64,000 nucleotides of DNA from Acidobacteriota bacterium (lineage in GTDB: Bacteria > Acidobacteriota > UBA4820 > DSQY01), in contig JAJYLT010000008.1 in assembly GCA_021787565.1 (NCBI GenBank), positions 40,941 through 104,940 on the forward strand, given 5' to 3'. A program made the position numbers and the translations under genes. The notes below the pieces were generated by a model. The model was not told the origin of the DNA. It made no database searches and saw only the letters and a program-made list of their open reading frames with translations. Of the stretch, positions 21,650-29,900 are shown piece by piece; positions within the stretch are counted from its first letter, which is position 1; each line of letters opens with the position of its first letter.

Positions 21650-22306
21650 TCAGTGCACGATGCCCAGCAGAACCGACACGGGAATGGAGAGGTACCCGGC
21701 GGCGATGAGCACCGCCAGTACGCACGCTCCGATCCGCCGAAGCCGGTTGTACTTGGGGTGGTTGACGCCGAGCGTCTGGAGCATGCTCCAGATCCCGTGG
21801 TAGAGGTGGAACCCCAGCACCAGCAGCGCCACGATGTAGACGGCCGAGATGCCCGGCTGCTGGAAGGCCTTCACCACGTTGCCGTAGACGTCCGTATCGC
21901 TTAGGCCTTGGGGGGTCTGGAGGAAGGTGAACATCATCAGGTGGTAGATGACGTAGAGCAAGATCAGCGGCCCGCTCACGATCATGGTGCGGGCCGCATA
22001 CCCCGTCTCGACGTCCTTCTTCATCGCGTAGCCGATGGGGCGGGCCTTCCAGTTGGCAATCGTGATCTGCGCGGCCGCCAGGATGTGCAGGATGATCGCC
22101 GCCAGCATCACGATCCGGACGCCCCAGAGCAGTTCCCCCGTACTCTTGAGGAAATGCGCGTAGGCGTTGAGCCGTTCCGGCCCTTCGAAAATCTGGAGGT
22201 TGCCCAGCATGTGCCCAACGATAAACAGCACGAGCAGGACTCCCGTGGCGGCCATGACCACCTTTTTCCCGACCGTTGTACTGTAGAATGTCATCGCCCG
22301 GGCCAT
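21650..22306 (-). CDS. sdhC: Succinate dehydrogenase cytochrome b558 subunit (type B)
   Basis: 218 residues with five predicted transmembrane helices, the single-polypeptide anchor of type B SDH/FRD that carries two b hemes and the quinone site. Candidate heme His residues lie in FIVGHMLGNL, IILHILAAAQ, VIYHLMMF and LGFHLYHGIW. The start has AAGGAGAGG upstream. First gene of the sdhCAB operon, with a strong promoter 54 bp before the ATG. Confidence 0.93.
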   Translation of the reverse strand: MARAMTFYSTTVGKKVVMAATGVLLVLFIVGHMLGNLQIFEGPERLNAYAHFLKSTGELLWGVRIVMLAAIILHILAAAQITIANWKARPIGYAMKKDVETGYAARTMIVSGPLILLYVIYHLMMFTFLQTPQGLSDTDVYGNVVKAFQQPGISAVYIVALLVLGFHLYHGIWSMLQTLGVNHPKYNRLRRIGACVLAVLIAAGYLSIPVSVLLGIVH

Positions 22307-22359
22307 TCACCTCTCCTTATGCCGCTGGTATGATCGAGTTCCCCCGAAAACGAGGCTGG

Positions 22360-22388
22360 ATTATACGCCCGCCGGCGCCAAATGGCAA
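22360..22388 (-). promoter_or_regulatory. Strong sigma70 promoter of sdhCAB
   Basis: On the minus strand TTGCCA (22388-22383) and a perfect TATAAT (22365-22360) are 17 bp apart. Transcription should start near 22353, giving a 47-nt leader to sdhC. Confidence 0.85.
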
Positions 22389-22632
22389 AGCGGGACGGGC
22401 CGAGCATCGCGGCGTACTGGGTGAAATGGAGCAAGAGGATAGCCCCCATCCAAAGGGCCCGGCCATTCTCGAGTGTTCCCTGTGGGGCGACCAGCACCTC
22501 TCGGGGAACCGGCGCGGCCCCGCTCTGGGCCCGCCGCCGCTTGGCTTGCACCCGCCGCTGGGAGGGGCGATATTTCCAAACAAGGGTAGGCACTCTGAAG
22601 CGGGAGCTCCAACGGCCCCGCGGGAGGTTGCG
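22389..22632. other. Spacer between the sdhC promoter and the cNMP-binding gene
   Basis: No gene is visible. The stretch separates the divergent sdhCAB operon from the cyclic-nucleotide-binding gene; GGGAGGT at 22622-22628 is that gene's ribosome binding site. Confidence 0.6.
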
Positions 22633-23103
22633 ATGAATGCGGTGCAGATCCTGAAAAAGCACGAACTGTTTCAGGGATTGACCTCTTCCGAGGCCGAGGT
22701 CTTGGCGGGGGCCTCCGATCTGCGCTCGTGCGCCAAGGAGCACGTGATTTTCGAACACGACGCCAGGGGGACGCACGTGTTCCTTCTGCTGGAGGGCCGG
22801 GTCCGCCTCTGGATACCGACGGCCACCGGGGAGTACAGCGTGGTTGCCGGCCAAATCGGCGCGGGCGAACTGTTCGGACTCTCGCCGCTTCTGGGCTCGG
22901 CCCGCTACACGACCTCGGCCAAATGCGCCGGACCTTGCGAGGTCCTGGCCATCGAGGCGGGCGAACTCGGAGGTCTCATGAGGGCCAATCCGGTCTTCGG
23001 ACGCGGCTTCCTGGATGCCGCGGCACGGTCCTATTTCGCTCGCTACACGGAAAGCCTGCGGCGGCTCCAAAACGTCCTGAATCAGATCGTGTGGCCGGGG
23101 TAG
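22633..23103 (+). CDS. Cyclic nucleotide-binding domain protein without effector domain
   Basis: 156 residues, almost entirely one CRP-like cNMP-binding beta-roll: NAVQILKKHELFQGLTSSE, HVFLLLEGRVRLW, then IGAGELFGLSPLLGSARYTTSA. The last of these stands for the phosphate-binding cassette (canonical FGExALL...RxAT/S). There is no helix-turn-helix after the dimer helix, so it is not a CRP-type regulator by itself and may act through a partner. The Arg that contacts the cyclic phosphate is in SARYTTS. It is followed by two PilZ genes. Confidence 0.82.
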   Translation: MNAVQILKKHELFQGLTSSEAEVLAGASDLRSCAKEHVIFEHDARGTHVFLLLEGRVRLWIPTATGEYSVVAGQIGAGELFGLSPLLGSARYTTSAKCAGPCEVLAIEAGELGGLMRANPVFGRGFLDAAARSYFARYTESLRRLQNVLNQIVWPG

Positions 23104-23136
23104 GTCCGCGCGCCGGCGGATCGTCCGGTGAGGGAC

Positions 23137-23165
23137 TTGCCGATCGGCAGGCCTTCGGATAGAGT
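23137..23165 (+). promoter_or_regulatory. Possible promoter of the first PilZ gene
   Basis: TTGCCG and TAGAGT separated by 17 bp, ending 24 bp before the ATG. Both hexamers are moderate matches. Confidence 0.4.
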
Positions 23166-23188
23166 TGGGGCGGATTCGGAGGCGGGCG

Positions 23189-23530
23189 ATGTCCGAGGAG
23201 TTCAAGAAGCAGCGGCGCTATCCCAGGATCAGGTCCGAGTACCCTGCGCTGGTAAAACGCCTCGACCCGGAGCTGTTCACCGGCCTGGCCACCGCGCGGG
23301 TGATGAGCCTGGGGGGGTGCATGGTCGAACACGAAGGCCCGTTGGGGGAAGGCACGCCCGTGGAGCTGCGCTTCAGCGTCGCCGGCAGGATCATTTCCGC
23401 CCGGGGCATCGTGGCATCGGAGAGGAAGGTCCAGGGCAACACCTACGAGGTCGGCGTGGAGTTCTTCTCGATTCCCCTCCCCGACCTCGAGCTGCTTCAG
23501 CAGATCACGCGCACCATCGACGAGGCCTGA
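23189..23530 (+). CDS. PilZ-domain protein (first of two paralogues)
   Basis: 113 residues from an ATG behind GGAGG. A lone PilZ domain: the N-terminal basic motif QRRYPRIRSEYPA fits RxxxR, and VMSLGGCMVE fits the (D/N)xSxxG motif with Asp/Asn replaced by Met. Both contact cyclic di-GMP in known PilZ proteins. The end DLELLQQITRTID is shared with the paralogue 480 bp downstream. Probably a c-di-GMP receptor, though the altered second motif makes binding uncertain. Confidence 0.8.
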   Translation: MSEEFKKQRRYPRIRSEYPALVKRLDPELFTGLATARVMSLGGCMVEHEGPLGEGTPVELRFSVAGRIISARGIVASERKVQGNTYEVGVEFFSIPLPDLELLQQITRTIDEA

Positions 23531-23570
23531 TCCCGGAAATCACTGCAACCCCTCGGCACCATCCCTCGAA

Positions 23571-23585
23571 CCCAAATTCCGCGAT
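23571..23585 (+). repeat. Solo end of the REP-type element
   Basis: CCCAAATTCCGCGAT, identical to the terminal sequence of the 150-bp elements, without a core or opposite end nearby. It is likely a deletion remnant. Confidence 0.6.
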
Positions 23586-23953
23586 CGAATGGTCCTTCCT
23601 TCGGCGATGCGGGTGGCTCACGGGGGAAAGGCTTTGTCTCCTGAACGGGGAGGGCCGTTCCCTCCCCGCTCCGCGGGCAAAGCCCGCGGAGCCTCACCCC
23701 ACCCTTGGCGCATTCTTCCCCCGGATCAAGTCCGGGGTCGAATGCCCCCAATCCCTTGGCAGGTGGCTGTGCGGCTATGCCGATCAGCTAGATCCATAGG
23801 GATTTGCACCGCCATTTCGGCTCCCATCGCGGGATCGGGGTCGAAGCACTATCTTGCCCGGTAGAAGTATCCCGGTGCCGTGTTCTCTCCCTGACCGCCC
23901 AATGGCGCGAGCCGCCTCTCGGGCCTGCGGGAGCCGAGGGCGCAGCCTTCTGT
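23586..23953. repeat. Spacer with two perfect hairpins
   Basis: No gene is evident. Two strong palindromes stand out: GCTCCGCGGGC-AAA-GCCCGCGGAGC (23668-23692, 11-bp arms) and CCCCGGA-TCAAG-TCCGGGG (23719-23737, 7-bp arms). They may be decayed REP-type elements or terminators of the first PilZ transcript, though no T-run follows either. Confidence 0.55.
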
Positions 23954-23983
23954 TTGCACGGAAGGCGGCGCAGGAGCTACAAT
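23954..23983 (+). promoter_or_regulatory. Promoter of the second PilZ gene
   Basis: TTGCAC (23954-23959), an 18-bp spacer and TACAAT (23978-23983). The predicted leader is about 22 nt and carries the GGAGAGGG ribosome site. Confidence 0.6.
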
Positions 23984-24011
23984 TCATCGTAATCAACGGA
24001 GAGGGACTCGA

Positions 24012-24356
24012 ATGAAGGACGCGATCGAGGAGAAGCGGCACTTTCCGCGACTCACCCAGGATGTGCGGATCACCGTCAAGAAGCTCCTTCCAGGAGGGCA
24101 CGAATGGCCCGCCGCGACGCGCGAGCTGGGCCTGGGAGGCCTCAGCTTCATTTACCCCGTTCCCCTGGGCGTGGGCACGCCCCTCGAACTGCAAATCCCC
24201 GTCGCCGAAGCGGTGGTGACGGTGCAGGCCCGCGTCGTTTATGAACGCGCGGAGATGGACGGGGTGGAGATCGGCGCCGAATACACGGCTTCGTCCATGG
24301 GAGACCTGGAGCTGCTTCAGCGACTGTTCGGCCCGCACGCCACGGCTTTCCCCTGA
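24012..24356 (+). CDS. PilZ-domain protein (second paralogue)
   Basis: 114-residue PilZ protein: EKRHFPRLTQDVRIT gives the RxxxR-type motif (here K-R-H-F-P-R) and RELGLGGLSFIY replaces the usual (D/N)xSxxG. The layout and the ending DLELLQRLF match the PilZ gene at 23189, so the two arose by duplication and diverged. It has its own promoter and the ribosome site GGAGAGGG. Probable c-di-GMP effector of unknown output; the second motif lacks both the acidic/amide residue and the Ser. Confidence 0.78.
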   Translation: MKDAIEEKRHFPRLTQDVRITVKKLLPGGHEWPAATRELGLGGLSFIYPVPLGVGTPLELQIPVAEAVVTVQARVVYERAEMDGVEIGAEYTASSMGDLELLQRLFGPHATAFP

Positions 24357-24509
24357 GCCTATTTCGCAGACTGAAAGGGAAGGGTGGCGAGCGTACGACG
24401 TCGTGTTGAACGTGGGCGTGGTCTCTGCCGACTCCGCCGCGGCGGCGGCGATGCCCCCGAAATCTTCATGATGCCCGAGATCGCCGGGTCCTTCGAACGG
24501 GAGATCGGC

Positions 24510-24657
24510 CCCAAATTCCGCGATGGAATTGCACTCGTAGGAGCGCCGCCCCCGGCGCGACGGACCGTACGCGGGCACCGCATCCCGGTCGCAGGGTCAC
24601 CCGGTTCGCGGCGAGGCGCCGCTCCTAGTGCGTTGAGCCGCTATCGCGGAATTTGGG
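24510..24657 (-). repeat. REP-type palindromic element, type 1, copy 2
   Basis: 148-bp copy in opposite orientation to the one at 13182: it begins CCCAAATTCCGCGATGG and ends ATCGCGGAATTTGGG. One small difference is a shorter GCTCCTAGTGCG segment. Confidence 0.9.
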
Positions 24658-24940
24658 TCGGCGCTGAGCGCCTGCTACCGGCAGGACCCGGCCGGGCGCA
24701 GGTAAGGACCCGCGCAGGAATAGGTTAACGGAATTCGCGCCCAGATTCGTGTGAGATTGGCGCGATTGGAGGGAGCAAAACCGCAGGCGTAGTTGAAGAC
24801 TACGTTGAGGATTTTGCGATCGAGAATCGCGTCAAGATCGCGCGAAGATGGGATGCGAAAACGTTAAGTTATTTATGCGCTGGTCCTAAGTTCCGGCGGC
24901 CCTTCCGGACCGTGATAGAATCGGCATCGCACGGAGGCTG
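24658..24940. other. Leader region of kup with an imperfect hairpin
   Basis: About 280 bp without a gene before kup. The main structure is an imperfect 19-bp-arm hairpin at 24775-24817 (arms GCAAAACCGCAGGCGTAGT and ACTACGTTGAGGATTTTGC). I looked for a ydaO-type c-di-AMP riboswitch, which often precedes kup genes, and did not recognise one. Confidence 0.5.
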
Positions 24941-26905
24941 GTGGGGGAAGTGGCAGGCGGGAGAGCAACCGGCGGAAGACACTCCGCATACGATAGCGGA
25001 CGGCGCTCCGCCGCTCCGGGGGGCGGCCAGGGCAATGGCGGCCGGAGGCACCTGATCTTCCTATCGCTGGCGGCCCTGGGCATCGTATTCGGCGACATCG
25101 GCACCAGCCCTCTCTATGCTCTGCGCGTCTGCTTCGGCCCCGACTACGCCGTTGAGACCACCCCCCAGAACGTGCTGGGGGCTCTCTCGCTCATCTTTTG
25201 GGCGCTCGTCCTGATCATCTCGGTCAAATACCTGGTCTTCATCCTGAGAGCCGACAACAACGGGGAGGGAGGGATACTAGCCCTCATGGCCCTGGCCAGG
25301 CCCGCTCAAGCGGGAAGCGCGCGCCGCCGCGGCATGATCCTGGTGACCCTGGGCCTCTTCGGGGCGGCACTCCTGTACGGGGACGGCATCATCACCCCCG
25401 CCATCTCCGTGCTCTCCGCCGTGGAGGGGCTGGAGGTCACCCACCTTCACCTCACCCCCTTCGTCATCCCCATCACCGTCGTCCTCCTCGTGGGCCTTTT
25501 TCTGCTCCAGCGGCGGGGCACCACCGGTGTGGGCGTCCTCTTCGGGCCGGTGATGCTGATCTGGTTCATCACCCTCGCCCTCCTGGGGATTCGGGGCATG
25601 TGGTTGGAACCGGCCATCCTGGCGGCCGTGAACCCCTATCACGCCCTGCGTTTCTTCGTGGACAACCGCGTGCACGGGTTCCTGATGCTGGGAGCCGTTT
25701 TTCTCGCGGTGACCGGAGGGGAGGCCCTCTACGCCGACATGGGCCACTTCGGAAGGGGACCCATCCGCTTCACCTGGTTCTCGCTGGTGCTGCCCTCGCT
25801 CCTCCTCAACTACTTCGGTCAGGGGGCCCTCCTCATCCGCGACCCCTCGGCGGAGCGCAACCCCTTCTTCCTCCTCGCGCCGGGATGGGCTGCCCTTCCC
25901 CTGGTGTGCCTGGCCACCGTCGCCACCATCATCGCTTCGCAGGCGGTCATCTCCGGCTCTTTCTCCCTGACCCGCCAAGCGGTGCAACTGGGATTCAGCC
26001 CGCGGCTTCTCATCCGTCACACCTCCTCCGAGGAGATCGGCCAGATCTACGTCCCTGCCGTCAACTGGGCCCTCATGCTCGCCACCATCGCGCTGGTTCT
26101 GGGGTTCCGCAGCTCCGCGAACCTGGCGGCGGCGTACGGCGTGGCCGTGACCACAACCATGGTCATCACCACCCTGCTCTTCTACGTGGTGGCCCACGAA
26201 CAGTGGGGATGGAGGCAGTGGATCGCCGGACCCACCGCGGCGGGGTTCCTCGTGGTGGACCTCTCCTTCTTCGGGGCGAACATCATCAAGGTGGAGCACG
26301 GCGGCTGGTTCCCCCTGCTGGTGGCCGCGCTCGTCTACACGATCATGGCCACCTGGAAGCGGGGCAGGAGCATCCTGGCCCGGCGCCTCCTCGAGGAAAG
26401 CCTACCCATGGAGTTGTTCCTGGAGGACTTGAAGCGGAGGCCGCCCCTCCGGGTGCCGGGCACGGCCGTGTTCATGACGGGCAGCCCCGAGGGGGTTCCC
26501 CCGGCCCTGCTCCACAACCTCAAGCACAACCAGGTTCTCCACGAGCGGGTGGCCCTGCTGACGGTGGTGACGGAGGAGATCCCCCACGTCACCCCGAAAC
26601 AGCGTTTGACGCTCACCGACCTGGGGTGCGGAATCTATCGGCTGGTGGCCCGCTACGGCTTCATGGAGACGCCCAATATCCCCAAACTGCTGGCCGCCGC
26701 TCAGGCGCGGGGGCTCCAGTTCGAGATGATGAAGACCACCTTCTTCCTCGGGCGCGAAACGCTCGTGCCCACGGGGCGGCCGGGTATGGCCGCCTGGCGC
26801 GAACACCTCTTCGCCTTCATGTCGCGCAACGCCCAGCGGGCCACCACCTACTTCGACATTCCGGTGAATCGGGTGGTCGAGATGGGAGCCCAGATAGAAC
26901 TCTGA
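24941..26905 (+). CDS. kup: Low-affinity potassium uptake protein, Kup/HAK family
   Basis: 654 residues. A short hydrophilic Gly-rich leader is followed by about 12 transmembrane helices. The family signatures are AALGIVFGDIGTSPLYALR at the first helix and GDGIITPAISVLSAVEGL at the third/fourth. A cytoplasmic C-terminal domain of about 200 residues includes PGTAVFMTGSPEGVPPALLH. Kup imports K+ with protons. The start is a GTG; GGAGG lies only 3 nt before the one at 24941 and 12 nt before an in-frame GTG at 24950, so the exact start is unsure. Its stop is 1 bp from that of the convergent kinase gene. Confidence 0.93.
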   Translation: MGEVAGGRATGGRHSAYDSGRRSAAPGGGQGNGGRRHLIFLSLAALGIVFGDIGTSPLYALRVCFGPDYAVETTPQNVLGALSLIFWALVLIISVKYLVFILRADNNGEGGILALMALARPAQAGSARRRGMILVTLGLFGAALLYGDGIITPAISVLSAVEGLEVTHLHLTPFVIPITVVLLVGLFLLQRRGTTGVGVLFGPVMLIWFITLALLGIRGMWLEPAILAAVNPYHALRFFVDNRVHGFLMLGAVFLAVTGGEALYADMGHFGRGPIRFTWFSLVLPSLLLNYFGQGALLIRDPSAERNPFFLLAPGWAALPLVCLATVATIIASQAVISGSFSLTRQAVQLGFSPRLLIRHTSSEEIGQIYVPAVNWALMLATIALVLGFRSSANLAAAYGVAVTTTMVITTLLFYVVAHEQWGWRQWIAGPTAAGFLVVDLSFFGANIIKVEHGGWFPLLVAALVYTIMATWKRGRSILARRLLEESLPMELFLEDLKRRPPLRVPGTAVFMTGSPEGVPPALLHNLKHNQVLHERVALLTVVTEEIPHVTPKQRLTLTDLGCGIYRLVARYGFMETPNIPKLLAAAQARGLQFEMMKTTFFLGRETLVPTGRPGMAAWREHLFAFMSRNAQRATTYFDIPVNRVVEMGAQIEL

Positions 26906-26906
26906 C

Positions 26907-29900
26907 TCAGCCCATCTCTTCCGGCTCTCCGAGGCAGGCGGCCACGACGCTGGCGAGCGGAGCGCTCGTCTTAGGGACATCCTCGGCTCGAAGCCCCGCC
27001 GCGGCGAGAACGGGTCCCGCGTACTCGCGGACCAGGGCATCCGAGGAGGGGTGCGTTAGGGCCACGCCGAGCAACTCGGCCGCCGCTGGCGCTTCGCCTC
27101 CTGCCGCCTTGAGCCAGGCGAATCCCACCACGGCGCGCAATTGCGGCTGGGCCTCTCCGCTGGCGCGCGCCAGCCGCAACGCCTCCCGCAGCAGCTCTTC
27201 AGCCTCCACGTATGCGCCCCTCTCGACCCGCACAAACCCAAGGTTGAGGAGCGCCTGCAGGCCCTCGCTGTGCAGGCCCGTCGCCCGGGCCAGCGCGAGC
27301 GCCTCCTCGAAGAGCGCGGCAGCGCCATCCACTTCACCCTGGTGCCTGAGCACCTCGCCCAGCCCGTTCAGGGCGTCGGCCAGACGGTCCCGACTGCCCA
27401 GTTCGAGGGAGACGGCCCGGCACTCCTCCAGGCGCCGCCGGGCCTCCTGAAAATCACCGGAGGAGTGCGAGAGCGAACCCAGGCGGCTGAGGACGGCCAG
27501 CTCCTGGGGCCGATCGCCCTCCTCCCGGGCCAGCATGAGGCTCGCCTCCAGGCGTCCCAGGGCATCCCCGTACTCGCCCCGCCTCCAGGCCACTTCGCCG
27601 AGGCCGAGAAGGGCCTGCCCCTGCGAGGCGCGGTCCTCCACGTCGGCGGCATCCAGGCTCTGCTCGAAACGGGCCTGGGCGGTGTCCACCTCGCCTAGGC
27701 TGAGGGCCACTTGCGCGAGACCGAAGAGGGCCCTTGCCTGCAGCGGCCGATTGACCGCCGTCACCGAGCCGGCCAGAGCTTCCTCAAAATGGAGGCGGGC
27801 TTCGGCGTGCACGCCCAGGTGCCAGAGCGCCTCTCCGAGCAGCAACTCCAGCCGCGCCCTCTGGGGGGGCCCATCGGGGCCCTCGGGCAACAGATCCAGG
27901 GCGCGCCTCCAGAAACCAGCGGCGTCTCCATACGCGCTCACGCGAACAGCCTGCTCCCCCGCCAGGGCGTAGCACCGGCTTGCCTCCCCGGGGACGCCCG
28001 CCAAGTCGAAATGCCCGGCGGCCACCGAGGCGAACTCCGCAAACCGCGCCCCCGCCGCGGTTTCCAGCCACCGCGCCACGCCCGCGTGATAGCCGCGCTT
28101 CTGTCGGCTTGGGATGGAGCCGGCCACCACGTCCCGGAACATGTTGCTCGCGAAAAGGAACTCGCGCGTGCCCTCGAAGACCGAGGTCTCCCGCTCGTGA
28201 ATCAGCCCCTTGGAAGCCACGGCCCTCAGGGCGGTGATCGCGTCGGCCGTGATCCCGTCCGCCTCCTCGATGGCCTGCACGGCCCCCTCCCAGAAGTGCC
28301 GCCCCACGACCGAGGCCCTTTGCAGAACGATCCTCTCATCGGGCTGGAGCATGTCCAGCCTCACCTGCAGGAGCCCCGTGAGCGTCGCGGGGACATCGAG
28401 CCCCCTCAAACGGGAGAGGTCGATCCGCCATCGCTGCTCGCCCTTGAGAACCACCTCCTCTTCCAACAGCACCTTCAGCAGCTCTTCGACGTAGTAGGGA
28501 TTCCCCTCCGCGCGATCCACCACCAGCCGACGCAGCTCGGAGGGCACCTCCTCGACCTTCTGGAGGATCTCGTCCACGAGGGCCCCGCACTCCTGCCTCG
28601 TGAGCGGCGCCAGATCGATGCGCTGGCGGCCAGGCCAGGCCTCGTCCCAGGCGGGACGGCGTTCGAGAAGTTCCGGCCTTGCAAGGGCCACGAGGAGCAG
28701 GGGCAGGTCCGCGTTCCTGGCCAGCAGATCGTTCAGCACGTTCAGGGAGGGGTCGTCCGCCCAGTGGAGGTCGGCCAGCTCGATCAGGACCGGATGGCGG
28801 TTGCAGGCGTGGCGCAGGAGGCTCCCGATGGTCCGGGTTACGCGCTTCCGGAACTGGCGCCCCTCCGAGCGGGTGGACGGCCCGCGGGAGGTCTCCTCCG
28901 CGGCGGCCCCCAGCAGCTCTGACAGGAAGCCGACGGTCTCGCCGATGGCGTCGGGCTCGGCGGTAGCCATCAGGTCCGCCACGCCCCGCTCCAGTTTGGC
29001 GTACACCTCCGCAGGACCGTCCGGGGCCTGCACGTCAAACCGCACGGCCAGGAGCGTCCTCAAGAGGATGTAGGGCCGCTGGGCCATCTCGCGGGTGGCC
29101 CGGGCGCGGAACAGCCAGACCTCCTTCGGTTCCAGTTCCACCCACTGGGTGAACTCATAGAGCAGGCGGGATTTGCCCATCCCCGGCGCCCCCAGGACGG
29201 TGACCGCCCGGACCCCCTGCCCTGCCGTAGCCTCCTGAAAAGCACGACGAAGGATGGCCAGTTCGTCGGTCCGTCCGACCATGCGGGTCTCCACCCCCTC
29301 GATGCCGCGCGAGGCGAGGCGGAAGGGCTTGGGCTTGATCTGCTGGACGAGGTAGGTCTCGAGGGAGTCCCTTCTCTCCCTCAACCGGATGGAGTCGAAG
29401 GGTGCCACCTCCACAACCCCGCGGACGTGGCGATAGGCATCGTGTCCCAGAACGATGCCGCCCGGGGGAGCGGTCCTCTCCAGCCTGCGCACCAGGCTGA
29501 TGGTCGTCCCCGTGGCCGCGTAACACCCGGGCAGTTCTCTCGGCGTGAGGAGCACGGGGCCCGTGGTCACGGCGGCCTGCATGGGCACCGGGCCCTCGCC
29601 CCAGGCCTGATCCCGGGTCGTATCCCGGATGGCGATGGCCGCGGCCACGGCCCTTTCGGGATTGTCCTCCCGCGAGGTTACTGCGCCCCATAGGGCCAGC
29701 ATGGTATCGTGGGTGCGGGCCTCCACCGAGCCCCCCCACTCCGCGACGACCGCCTCCAGACGAGTCCAAAAGGCCTCCAGCCGGTCCTTCGCCCCCTGCG
29801 GATCCTCGGCCACGAGCCATTCCGCGAGTTCCGCGATATTGACGAAGAGGGCGGTGACCTGTTTGGTTTGCTCGCTGGGGGTGATCCCGGAATCGGGGCG

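Noticed and set aside
24658..24940. ydaO-type c-di-AMP riboswitch upstream of kup
   Set aside because: The expected conserved blocks were not found; only an imperfect hairpin is present.
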